Positions 7,011 through 12,759 of a stretch of DNA of 12,759 bases are shown piece after piece. The stretch comes from Pseudobutyrivibrio sp. (GTDB lineage: Bacteria; Bacillota; Clostridia; Lachnospirales; Lachnospiraceae). How positions within the stretch are numbered: the stretch's first letter is position 1; the number at the start of each line of letters is the position of its first letter. The stretch spans positions 1-12,759 of the forward strand of contig JAFYYE010000124.1 in assembly GCA_017557715.1 (NCBI GenBank), given 5' to 3'. The position numbers were made by a program, and so were the translations under genes. The notes beneath the pieces are model-generated. The model was not told the DNA's origin and did no database searches. It worked only from the letters and a program-made list of their open reading frames with translations.

Positions 7011-7121
7011 GCGCTTGCTTTTCTTGTCGAGAAAAGTCAGCAACGCAAGGAGAGAATTACAAGCCGCAAAAGGCAATGCAAGAATACCTAGCACTATCAT
7101 AATGATTTCATAATCGCTCAC
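7005..7121 (-). CDS. Putative holin-like type I toxin, 38 aa
   Basis: Small membrane toxin starting at a GTG at 7121, eight bases after GGAGG (7130-7134). The product reads (M)SDYEIIMIVLGILALPF, then a short polar break, LLALLTFLDKKSKRK. This is one hydrophobic helix with a strongly basic tail after a short acidic, Tyr-containing start, the pattern of the putative holin-like toxin (TxpA/Fst-like) peptides of Firmicutes. The frame stays open to an ATG at 7235, but that codon lies upstream of the likely transcription start (promoter 7206-7235), so the 76-aa form is unlikely. Such peptides damage the membrane when their antisense RNA is lost. The convergent small RNA and the repeats nearby support this reading. 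Family membership is by eye. Confidence 0.7.
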   Translation of the reverse strand: MSDYEIIMIVLGILALPFAACNSLLALLTFLDKKSKRK

Positions 7122-7149
7122 TGGCGCCACCTCCCTTCCGTTAGTGACA

Positions 7150-7164
7150 TCCAAATGGACCACC
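7150..7164. repeat. Direct repeat in the toxin leader, partner of 6919-6936
   Basis: Plus-strand TCCAAATGGACCACC resembles TCCAAAGTGGATGCTACC at 6919-6936. Because the two transcripts converge, the antisense RNA can base-pair here with the toxin mRNA about 15 nt upstream of its RBS, as with the direct repeats of Fst loci. Confidence 0.5.
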
Positions 7165-7205
7165 ATATAGGCTCGGGAGACTACCACCCTGTCGTGGGTA
7201 CTTCT

Positions 7206-7235
7206 ATATAATTTGCGGATAAACCGCATGTCCAA
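7206..7235 (-). promoter_or_regulatory. Promoter of the toxin mRNA
   Basis: Minus-strand TTGGAC (7230-7235) and TTATAT (7206-7211), with an 18-bp spacer that contains the dyad GCGG-TTTAT-CCGC. Transcription would begin near 7199, leaving about 77 nt before the GTG start; this leader can form a hairpin (TACC with GGTA arms at about 7181-7199). Confidence 0.5.
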
Positions 7236-7356
7236 TCTAGCACAAACGTTCTATCTTTTCAATCGAACATCCTCATTTAACAAGTACTTTTCTAGGTACA
7301 TTTTACCATCAAATATTTACACCAATTTTTACACCATTTCTGCAAAAAAAGACAAA

Positions 7357-7373
7357 ATCTGATAAGCTCAGAT
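7357..7373 (-). terminator. Second, back-up terminator after the esterase gene
   Basis: Stem ATCTGA/TCAGAT with a 5-nt loop; on the minus strand it is followed by TTTTGTCTTTTTTTG. It lies a few bases beyond the main terminator at 7381-7426, making a tandem pair. Confidence 0.6.
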
Positions 7374-7380
7374 AAAAAAC

Positions 7381-7426
7381 ATCAAGTCCCACAAAGCCTT
7401 ATTTTACCGGCTCTATGAGACTTGAT
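7381..7426 (-). terminator. Main terminator after the esterase gene
   Basis: On the minus strand an 18-bp stem forms without mismatch if three G-U pairs are allowed (arms 7409-7426 and 7381-7398, 10-nt loop), followed by GTTTTTTAT. The plus-strand RNA would have three mismatches, so the element is built for minus-strand transcripts from the hydrolase gene. Confidence 0.8.
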
Positions 7427-7456
7427 AAGCTTAGACAAAGTTCACTAATTTATTCA

Positions 7457-7490
7457 CAATAGAGAGTGCTAATAATTTATAAATATTTAA
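7457..7490. repeat. 34-bp direct repeat, right copy, with a half CIRCE
   Basis: Copy of 6705-6738 with two mismatches. GAGTGCTAA (7464-7472) is kept, but the other CIRCE arm is absent (TAATTTATT stands where TTAGCACTC would be). There is no heat-shock gene next to it. Confidence 0.85.
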
Positions 7491-7534
7491 GAATTTTAAA
7501 AGAATATAAGAAGGTATTTAAGCATTTTTTCGCT

Positions 7535-8941
7535 TTATTTATGCTGCTCAGCGAGCCAAGTCCACATGTTCACTCCGTTTTCCTCACACTCGTTATTGAA
7601 GAAATATAACCATGACCAGTGACCCATGTACTGATATGGATTTCCATCCTCGCCTGTAAAGCGACCTGTAGTATCGTGAACATCATCAAACACTGAAGTG
7701 TGCACATCTGCGCCCATCTTCTCAAGACGAGCAACTGTTGGAATTTCGAAATTCTCAGGAACTACAGTTGTATCATTCTTAGCATAGATAAACCATGTTG
7801 GTAAATCCTTAATGCCCTTAAGCTGTTCATCTTTGATGCCTGCATCAGAGTATGCTTCGCAGATTGGGAAAGCTGCTGCAAAATAATCTGGATAGTTAAG
7901 AATCATATCCATTGTCATGTAGCCACCATTTGAGCATCCGCCGATGTAAATTCTATCTGTATCGATGTTTTCATTATCTGCTACGTACTGGTCGATTAAG
8001 CCCTTCAATGATGAAAGGTAAACTGAATCTACACCAGGGTTATCCTGCCAGTCACCGTTCTCATTGTATGTAAGCCAGAATGTCTCTGTCTGTGGTGTTA
8101 ATACATAAGCGCCACCCATAACCTTTTGGAACTCTTCTCCGTAAAGAGCTGTAACTTCGTTTCCAAGTACTGCAATTTCGTTCTGCTTTCCGCCTTCACC
8201 GGCGCCGTGAATCCAGATTACTAGTGGATGCTTGTTGCCATCATCCTCTGGCGCATATGAACCGTATGTAAGAGTGTATCCTGCATCACTTGTGTATGTG
8301 CCTGTTAAATCTGCTCCCTTAAGCTGTGGGAATAATGCCTTATCAAGACTTAAATCGATAGCTGAATCTACACTTACTTCTGAGATTTCTCTGCCATCTG
8401 CAGACTTTAATGTCTGTCCATCTGCAAGCTTTACTTCTAACTCATAAGGATTGCAGACTGTATTCTGCCATGTGAGGATATCGTAGCAGAATGGGCTTCC
8501 CTCATCTGGGCTATAGTACATTTCGATTGCAACGTACTCAGATGAATCTGTCTTATTACCATTCTCATCACATGTATAAGCATCAGTGATTTTTCTATCT
8601 GCTGTAACAGTAATGTGCTCTGATGGATCCACATCAGAATCCTCTCCGCCCATTAATGCAGCATAGTTAAATGATTCCTTAGTCTCTGAAACTGCGAAAG
8701 TATCTGCAGAAACAGATGCACTGTCAATTGCCTCATCAAAATGAACGATTGGTGAGCTAACCGCTGGGCCCCAATCATCTCCGATTCCAACTGCCTTCTG
8801 TGTACCAGGTGCTGGACCTGTCTTTTCTTCCACTTTCTCCTCCACTTCTTTTGCCTGTGATGCGCTATTTGAGCCGCATCCTACCATTGTGCATAGACAT
8901 AAAGATGCCATTAACACCATGATAACATTCTTCTTCATCAT
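7535..8941 (-). CDS. Lipoprotein alpha/beta-hydrolase, esterase-like (prolyl oligopeptidase/PHB-depolymerase-like fold)
   Basis: Protein of 468 aa; the start at 8941 is chosen because GGGAGG lies six bases before it, while codons back to 8989 lie over the upstream terminator arm. Residues 1-22 form a lipoprotein signal with a lipobox-like MVGC (Cys22), so the enzyme should be anchored outside the membrane. A charged linker leads to an N-terminal beta-rich domain (about 45-210) like the Ig-like module of some esterases. The catalytic domain has HPLVIWIHGAGEGG (oxyanion region), nucleophile Ser337 in GGCSNGGYM, probable acid Asp390 in IYAKNDTTVV, and His441 in GHWSW. The likely activity is hydrolysis of an ester on a plant-cell-wall or similar substrate; the substrate is unknown. 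Tandem terminators follow. Upstream lies the end of a mobile element, and I see no convincing promoter in between. Confidence 0.85.
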   Translation of the reverse strand: MMKKNVIMVLMASLCLCTMVGCGSNSASQAKEVEEKVEEKTGPAPGTQKAVGIGDDWGPAVSSPIVHFDEAIDSASVSADTFAVSETKESFNYAALMGGEDSDVDPSEHITVTADRKITDAYTCDENGNKTDSSEYVAIEMYYSPDEGSPFCYDILTWQNTVCNPYELEVKLADGQTLKSADGREISEVSVDSAIDLSLDKALFPQLKGADLTGTYTSDAGYTLTYGSYAPEDDGNKHPLVIWIHGAGEGGKQNEIAVLGNEVTALYGEEFQKVMGGAYVLTPQTETFWLTYNENGDWQDNPGVDSVYLSSLKGLIDQYVADNENIDTDRIYIGGCSNGGYMTMDMILNYPDYFAAAFPICEAYSDAGIKDEQLKGIKDLPTWFIYAKNDTTVVPENFEIPTVARLEKMGADVHTSVFDDVHDTTGRFTGEDGNPYQYMGHWSWLYFFNNECEENGVNMWTWLAEQHK

Positions 8942-8989
8942 CAAAAACCTCCCTTTTATTTTGTTCGATAACATGGGAGATATTAGCAC

Positions 8990-9035
8990 AAAAAAATCGA
9001 CTAATTGCCTTCTTAGGACAATTGGTCGATTTTTA
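8990..9035 (-). terminator. Terminator after the recombinase gene
   Basis: Long inverted repeat with AAAAATCGAC and GTCGATTTTT as outer arms and AATTG/CAATT as inner arms; on the minus strand it is followed by TTTTTTTG. It lies 20 bp after the recombinase stop and could also work on the plus strand. It marks the end of the mobile-element operon. Confidence 0.85.
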
Positions 9036-9054
9036 ATGATAAGTGGTAATTTGA

Positions 9055-10731
9055 CTAATTCTTTGATAGTTTTGCCACTGTTTCGATTTGCGAACCATTG
9101 TCCAAACTTATCTTCATATCATTTGAAATGATTGGTAGTTTGAACTCTATGGACTTAAGCCACTGACCGTTCTCCTGTTCTTCCTCGTAGATTTCGACCT
9201 TTTCTATGAACTGAGTCAGAAATTCTCTGCGTTCCGCATCATTCATTGGCTCATACATTTTGTCAAAAAAGATTAGTGCTTTATAGATGTTATCTCCACA
9301 AACCTTTTCAGCAAGTATCGACCTCTTTTTAGCTTTAGCTACTACTAAAGCGTTTTCTGTCTCTTCGATTTTATCATAAGTCTTACTAAGGCGGTCCTCT
9401 AAATCTGCTTTCCTTCTCTTGTAGTGCTTATCTTCATAATCCAAGTTGTCCAAATCTGAAAGTATGGCATCTTTATTCAAGTAACTCTGGCGTAGCGTCT
9501 TTTCCTGAGCAGATATTTCCTGATCAAGTGCTGTGGTATCAACTTCCATATTGATTTTCTCACGCATCATCCCAGCAAATTTCTTATTGCTCACCAACTT
9601 ACGAAGCACTTCAACTACCGCACCATCCAACTTCGTCTCTGAAACCTGCTTTCGATAGTCGCATTTATGCCCTCTGGTCATATTGCGGTGCTTACAGCCA
9701 TAGTAAAAATAATCACTGTACTTTGTGCCATCTTTTCTATGCTTGATACTTTTGTTACCATACATGCCTGCACCACAGACAGGGCACCTTAATACACCTG
9801 ATAAAAGATGTATTTTCTCGCCTTTAGGCGAATTTACCTTTTCATATTTTTTTGCCTGAGCTGCTACTTTTATCTGTGCCTGTTCCCAAACTTCTTCAGA
9901 AACCAAAGCTTCATGAAGTCCATCTACAAGCAGGTAATCATCCTTATAGACTTGGCGATAATCATTTCTTGTTCCGTGAACCTTTTCTGTTCTTCTCCTG
10001 CCATAAGCTATCTTTCCGCAATAAACAGGATTCTGAATGATACGGCGAATGAGCGAAGCATCAAAAAGTGGATTCTTCCCATTCTGCCTTGCAATCTTAT
10101 GAATCCCATGGTTTTCCAAATATTTTGCGATTCCGTTTGACCCCATATCTGTATTTACATATTGGTCAAAGATTGTTCTGATAGCTACAGCTTCCTCTTC
10201 ATTTATTTCAAGCTTTCCATCAACCAAGGCATATCCATAAGGAGCAAAGCCGCCATTCCACTTACCTTCTCTAGCCTTTTGCATACGGCCTTCCATAGTC
10301 TGAACACGTATGTTTTCACGCTCAATCTCAGCAACAGCAGACAATATGGAAATCATCAGTTTTCCGGCTTCTTTAGATGAATCAATACCGTCCTCGACAC
10401 AAATCAGGTTTACGCCAAAGTCCTGCATAATCTGAAGTGAATTGAGAACATCAGCCGCATTTCTACCAAATCTGGAAAGTTTAAATACAAGAACAAAAGA
10501 TACCTCATCTTTTCCGGATTTGATATCTTCCATCATATTGTTAAAGGCAACACGCCCTTCAATGGACTTACCGGACTTGCCTGCATCTTCATATTCTCCG
10601 GCGATTTCATAATCATTAAATTCGCAGAAAGCCTTCATTCTGGATTTCTGTGCATCCAAAGAATATCCATCTATCTGCATAGATGTGGAAACGCGGGTAT
10701 ATGTGTAAACTTTGGTTTTTTCCTTTCCCAT
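9055..10731 (-). CDS. Large serine recombinase (integrase/excisionase of the mobile element)
   Basis: Protein of 558 aa with AAGGA eight bases before the ATG. It would catalyse integration and excision by double-strand cleavage through a covalent serine link. The N-terminal resolvase domain (about 5-150) contains YTRVSTSMQ with nucleophile Ser15 and FKLSRFGRN with conserved arginines. The recombinase DNA-binding domain (about 155-290) starts with GGFAPYGYALV and has NPVYCGKIAYG. A zinc ribbon uses Cys316, Cys319, Cys346 and Cys357. A coiled coil at about 400-475 is followed by a C-terminal basic/acidic tail. Length and order match intact large serine recombinases of Firmicutes ICEs and phages. 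It is the last gene of a likely operon after rhuM (14-bp gap) and adjoins the chromosomal hydrolase gene, so the attachment site is probably close to its 3' end. Confidence 0.93.
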   Translation of the reverse strand: MGKEKTKVYTYTRVSTSMQIDGYSLDAQKSRMKAFCEFNDYEIAGEYEDAGKSGKSIEGRVAFNNMMEDIKSGKDEVSFVLVFKLSRFGRNAADVLNSLQIMQDFGVNLICVEDGIDSSKEAGKLMISILSAVAEIERENIRVQTMEGRMQKAREGKWNGGFAPYGYALVDGKLEINEEEAVAIRTIFDQYVNTDMGSNGIAKYLENHGIHKIARQNGKNPLFDASLIRRIIQNPVYCGKIAYGRRRTEKVHGTRNDYRQVYKDDYLLVDGLHEALVSEEVWEQAQIKVAAQAKKYEKVNSPKGEKIHLLSGVLRCPVCGAGMYGNKSIKHRKDGTKYSDYFYYGCKHRNMTRGHKCDYRKQVSETKLDGAVVEVLRKLVSNKKFAGMMREKINMEVDTTALDQEISAQEKTLRQSYLNKDAILSDLDNLDYEDKHYKRRKADLEDRLSKTYDKIEETENALVVAKAKKRSILAEKVCGDNIYKALIFFDKMYEPMNDAERREFLTQFIEKVEIYEEEQENGQWLKSIEFKLPIISNDMKISLDNGSQIETVAKLSKN

Positions 10732-10745
10732 AACATAGTTCCTTT

Positions 10746-11750
10746 TTATTTCTTAGTTGCTCTTTTTCTCTTCTTCACTTCTTTTTCCAGACCCTTGACA
10801 CTTTTAAGATACTCTTCTTCCACCGGAGATAGTGTAATCTCTTGATACTTTCTATATTCCATCTTTGCCTTCTTTATAGCCTCATCATGACTTACTTTGC
10901 CAGAATCTTCAAGGAGCTTTCTGTTCCCAGATGTAAGAATAGAATCCAACTGTTCAACATAATCAATCATATACATTGGCTTATGCTCAATAGCATTAAT
11001 CTCAGCCAAATCAAAATAACCAGAAACAAGGTTATTCAGAATCTTTAGTTCATCCTCTTTCAGATAATTCTTTGCCACCCCGATATCCTTCAATGCCGGC
11101 AGTTCTCCTGAAAATGAAGTTAATCCCATAAAAGGCTTATTAGCATCCGCTCTTTCATAGATTACTTCTGCCGCAGTATGACCGTGTGCCGCGTAATGAA
11201 GCTTATTCTGAACAATCTTAAAAAACTGTATAGACTCATCACTTTTTGGATTGTAATCAACACTGGTTGCATACAAATCCAGAACCTGACGATAAAGGAC
11301 CTTTTCTGATGAACGGATATCTCGAATCCTGTCAAGAAGTTCTTTCCAGTAATTACCACCGCCATTTCCCTTTAGCCGCTCGTCGTCAATCGTAAATCCC
11401 TTGATTATATATTCTTTCAAACGTTGAGTTGCCCACTGCCTAAACTTTGTGGCAGTCGCGGAGTTGATTCGATAGCCAAGAGAAATAATCATATCCAAAT
11501 TATAATAAAGAACATTGTAATTCTTTCCATCCGAGGCAGTTGTTCGGAATTTCCGAACAACTGATTCTTTTACAAGTTCACCCTCTTCAAAAATATGTGT
11601 AATATGCTCACTAACATTTGCTTTTGATGATTGATACAGTTCTACTAACTGAGCCTGAGTCAACCAAACGGTGTCATTTTCCATTTTAACTTCCAGCTTA
11701 GTCAATCCGTCCTCTGTCTGATATATAATGATTTCTCCATAATTATCCAT
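10746..11750 (-). CDS. rhuM: RhuM-family protein (virulence protein RhuM homologue)
   Basis: Protein of 334 aa. The start at 11750 has AAGGAG nine bases upstream; an in-frame ATG at 11774 has no RBS, and the family normally begins near the IIIYQTEDG motif. Recognisable family blocks are TVWLTQAQLVELYQSSKANV (a winged-helix/HTH-like N-terminus), YNLDMIISLGYRINS with FRQWATQRLKEYI, then AAEVIYERADANKPFMGLTS, AKNYLKEDELKILNNLVSGY and a C-terminal basic tail KEVKKRKRATKK. RhuM was named from Salmonella pathogenicity island 3 and recurs on islands and mobile elements; its biochemical role is not settled, with links to Fic/Doc-like or toxin-type functions suggested. Here it lies between an XRE regulator and the recombinase in one operon, so it is probably element cargo for stabilisation or host interference. 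That role is inference. Confidence 0.88.
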   Translation of the reverse strand: MDNYGEIIIYQTEDGLTKLEVKMENDTVWLTQAQLVELYQSSKANVSEHITHIFEEGELVKESVVRKFRTTASDGKNYNVLYYNLDMIISLGYRINSATATKFRQWATQRLKEYIIKGFTIDDERLKGNGGGNYWKELLDRIRDIRSSEKVLYRQVLDLYATSVDYNPKSDESIQFFKIVQNKLHYAAHGHTAAEVIYERADANKPFMGLTSFSGELPALKDIGVAKNYLKEDELKILNNLVSGYFDLAEINAIEHKPMYMIDYVEQLDSILTSGNRKLLEDSGKVSHDEAIKKAKMEYRKYQEITLSPVEEEYLKSVKGLEKEVKKRKRATKK

Positions 11751-11777
11751 AATGTTCTGCTCCTTAGTTTTCATATT

Positions 11778-12140
11778 CTACATTTCTTCAAGGCTCTCTA
11801 TCTTTTTCAACGCTTCCATATAAGCCATAAGACGCTTCTGCTGTTCTTCTTTAAGATTGTGATAATCTTCAATCATCTGAACATCACCCGGAGTGAATTT
11901 ACTCTCCGGACTTGCAGCTGCAATTTCCTCTTCATCCTCAATTCCTTTACCGGTAAGAAGTTGCTCTGGTGTAATTTGCAAAACATTACAGATATCCATT
12001 ATCTTTTCTACAGTAGGATTGGTCTTTCTCTTTTTCCATTCGCTTATGGTACTGGTAGAAATTCCAACCTGCTTTGCAAACTCCGCCTGTGTCATATTGC
12101 GTTCTTTCAAAACCTTTATAATTCTTTCACTGATAATCAT
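11778..12140 (-). CDS. XRE-family helix-turn-helix regulator
   Basis: Protein of 120 aa with GAGG eight bases before the ATG. The HTH domain occupies about residues 5-62: MTQAEFAKQVGIS, then the recognition helix TSTISEWKKRK, and DICNVLQITPEQLLTGKG, typical of Cro/CI-type repressors. The C-terminal part is a Glu/Lys-rich helix (QMIEDYHNLKEEQQKRLMAYM), probably for dimerisation. It resembles repressors that keep integrative elements silent. Two inverted repeats with ACT/AGT arms lie over its transcription start and start codon, which suggests autorepression. Its stop lies 27 bp before the rhuM start and the recombinase follows, so it probably controls all three genes. No protease domain is seen, so a separate signal would be needed to relieve repression. 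Confidence 0.9.
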   Translation of the reverse strand: MIISERIIKVLKERNMTQAEFAKQVGISTSTISEWKKRKTNPTVEKIMDICNVLQITPEQLLTGKGIEDEEEIAAASPESKFTPGDVQMIEDYHNLKEEQQKRLMAYMEALKKIESLEEM

Positions 12141-12146
12141 GAGTGA
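12127..12146. promoter_or_regulatory. Candidate second operator over the xre start codon
   Basis: Inverted repeat TCACT-N10-AGTGA covering the ATG of the XRE gene. Its half-sites match the core of the larger dyad at 12160-12190 (TTCACT/AGTGAA). Confidence 0.4.
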
Positions 12147-12159
12147 TACCTCGCCTGCT

Positions 12160-12190
12160 ATTCACTTATATAACATTCATATTAGTGAAT
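12160..12190. promoter_or_regulatory. Candidate main operator of the XRE regulator
   Basis: Inverted repeat with ATTCACT at one end and AGTGAAT at the other, each extended inward by ATAT after one mismatched position, with a 7-bp centre. It lies at and just downstream of the predicted transcription start of xre, a usual place for autorepression. Confidence 0.6.
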
Positions 12191-12192
12191 TT

Positions 12193-12221
12193 ATTTTACC
12201 ACACCTCATGATATCCTTCAA
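12193..12221 (-). promoter_or_regulatory. Promoter of the xre-rhuM-recombinase operon
   Basis: Minus-strand TTGAAG (12216-12221) and TAAAAT (12193-12198) with a 17-bp spacer and an extended -10 (TGG before it). The start point falls near 12186, inside the inverted repeat. Confidence 0.6.
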
Positions 12222-12225
12222 TATT

Positions 12226-12420
12226 CTACTTCGTTTTCCTATTACGGAACTTCATATACGCCTTATAAGATTCATATACATATCTTTTTTGAAGATAGAC
12301 ATCAGGATCCGGCAATGAATCAAAATCAATTTCATCAGCGTATTTTGCTATTATATTTCCGATAAAGTTTGCAAGAGAACTCCATTCATCTTTGTCTTTT
12401 ACTATCACTTTATTCTTCAC
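12226..12420 (-). CDS. Small unrecognised protein, 64 aa
   Basis: The start is a GTG at 12420, preceded by AGGAAGGGG; an in-frame GTG at 12459 has no RBS and lies in the presumed oriT. The product begins KNKVIVKDKDEWSSLANFIGN, has an acidic centre (YADEIDFDSLPDPDVY) and a basic C-terminus (YKAYMKFRNRKTK). It has no membrane helix, and I recognise no family. It lies just after the oriT-like stretch and directly before the xre promoter, on the same strand as the rest of the element. Mobile-element accessory functions such as a relaxosome auxiliary or an excision factor are possible, since its small size and basic end would suit a DNA-binding helper, but there is no specific evidence for either. 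Confidence 0.6.
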   Translation of the reverse strand: MKNKVIVKDKDEWSSLANFIGNIIAKYADEIDFDSLPDPDVYLQKRYVYESYKAYMKFRNRKTK

Positions 12421-12474
12421 AGCTATCCCCTTCCTTAAATGAGATTTTTGGCTTTTCACAAATTGGCAAGCAGT

Positions 12475-12573
12475 GCATCGGTGTACACCTGATGCGATTT
12501 TGCTTGTTGGGGAGTGTGCCCCAATCCCCCTGATTGCCGATTTTCATCGACAAGCTACGCCTGCAAAGCAGGC
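12475..12573. other. Candidate oriT: three clustered inverted repeats next to mobC
   Basis: A non-coding stretch after the mobC stop holds GCCTGC-AAA-GCAGGC (12559-12573), TTGGGG-N6-CCCCAA (12507-12524), and a cruciform-like GCATC-GGTGTACACC-T-GATGC (12475-12495). Such clusters beside a relaxosome gene are typical of origins of transfer. The nick site cannot be named from sequence alone. Confidence 0.5.
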
Positions 12574-12584
12574 TGGAAATCCAA

Positions 12585-12758
12585 TTACATAATTTCAAGA
12601 TATTTGTCAAAACACTTCTCCACTTTCTTCAAAACCTTTTCATGTTCAGCTTTCATATCAGATATGATTTTGCCATCTACCGCTCCGCAAGAATTAGCGA
12701 CCTTGGCAATTTGATTAATATTATTACTATCAATTCTCATCAACCTGATTACTTCAAG
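12585..12758 (-). CDS. mobC: MobC-type plasmid mobilization relaxosome protein, C-terminal part
   Basis: An open frame enters from the right edge and ends at TAA (12585-12587), leaving 57 residues. It reads EVIRLMRIDSNNINQIAKVA, then NSCGAVDGKIISDM and a Lys/Glu-rich helix ending FDKYLEIM. The block with NNINQIAK-ANS-G is the conserved C-terminal motif of MobC-type proteins, which help the relaxase open DNA at oriT. The family assignment is by eye from this motif. The rest of the protein and any relaxase gene would lie to the right of the window. A non-coding region rich in inverted repeats follows immediately, fitting an oriT. Its presence makes the element mobilizable or conjugative rather than a phage. 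Confidence 0.75.
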   Translation of the reverse strand, partial: LEVIRLMRIDSNNINQIAKVANSCGAVDGKIISDMKAEHEKVLKKVEKCFDKYLEIM

Positions 12759-12759
12759 G

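Noticed and set aside
7005..7235. A longer 76-aa reading of the toxin gene from an ATG at 7235
   Set aside because: The ATG lies upstream of the predicted transcription start, has no RBS, and the extra N-terminus is basic and unlike the family; the GTG at 7121 has a strong RBS.
9808..10380. Plus-strand open frames opposite the recombinase gene
   Set aside because: The minus-strand frame encodes a complete serine recombinase with all motifs; the opposite frames have no RBS or recognisable products.
12410..12610. A 66-aa minus-strand frame across the oriT-like stretch
   Set aside because: It overlaps the mobC end and the start of the 64-aa gene in other frames, and consists mostly of translated inverted repeats, with no RBS that decides a start.

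Overview
The window looks like chromosomal DNA of a low-GC, xylan-degrading anaerobe of the Lachnospiraceae, most like Butyrivibrio or Pseudobutyrivibrio. This rests on a secreted modular GH10 xylanase with TP-rich linkers, a neighbouring GH43 gene, strong Shine-Dalgarno sites, AT-rich intergenic DNA and a CIRCE operator. The genus is inferred from gene content, not from a marker gene.

Left part (1-6142), core-like genes. A xylan-degradation pair lies on the minus strand: a secreted GH10-CBM13-CBM2 xylanase (429-2525) with a good sigma-A promoter at 2606-2634, and downstream of it the start of a secreted GH43 enzyme that runs off the window edge (1-339). Next come hflK-hflC (2747-4623, minus), encoding the SPFH membrane complex that modulates FtsH, closed by a hairpin terminator. 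Divergent from it is an unrecognised 268-aa protein (4907-5713, plus), then a 68-aa two-helix membrane protein (5870-6076, plus) that shares a bidirectional terminator with the next gene.

Middle (6146-8941). A small heat-shock protein gene (minus) has a perfect CIRCE operator over its -35 box, so HrcA control is expected. Just upstream is a compact locus that reads as a type I toxin-antitoxin system. A 38-aa holin-like/Fst-like membrane toxin starts at a GTG (7005-7121, minus), and a convergent antisense RNA of about 100 nt (about 6904-7009, plus) has its own promoter, three hairpins and a terminator ending over the toxin stop codon. A 34-bp near-perfect direct repeat, including half of the CIRCE, flanks this locus at 6705-6738 and 7457-7490. 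Beyond it lie tandem terminators and a lipoprotein alpha/beta-hydrolase (esterase-like) gene (7535-8941, minus).

Right part (about 8990 to the end), a mobile element. All genes are on the minus strand. In transcription order they are: the C-terminus of a MobC-type relaxosome protein (12585-12758, partial), a non-coding stretch with three inverted repeats that resembles an oriT (12475-12573), a 64-aa unknown protein, an XRE-family regulator with paired operators over its own promoter and start, a RhuM-family protein, and a large serine recombinase ending at a strong terminator. The recombinase is the last gene before the chromosomal esterase gene, so one end of an integrative mobilizable or conjugative element probably lies between about 8942 and 9054. 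The xre, rhuM and recombinase genes are spaced as one operon, so the regulator probably controls both the RhuM cargo and integration/excision.
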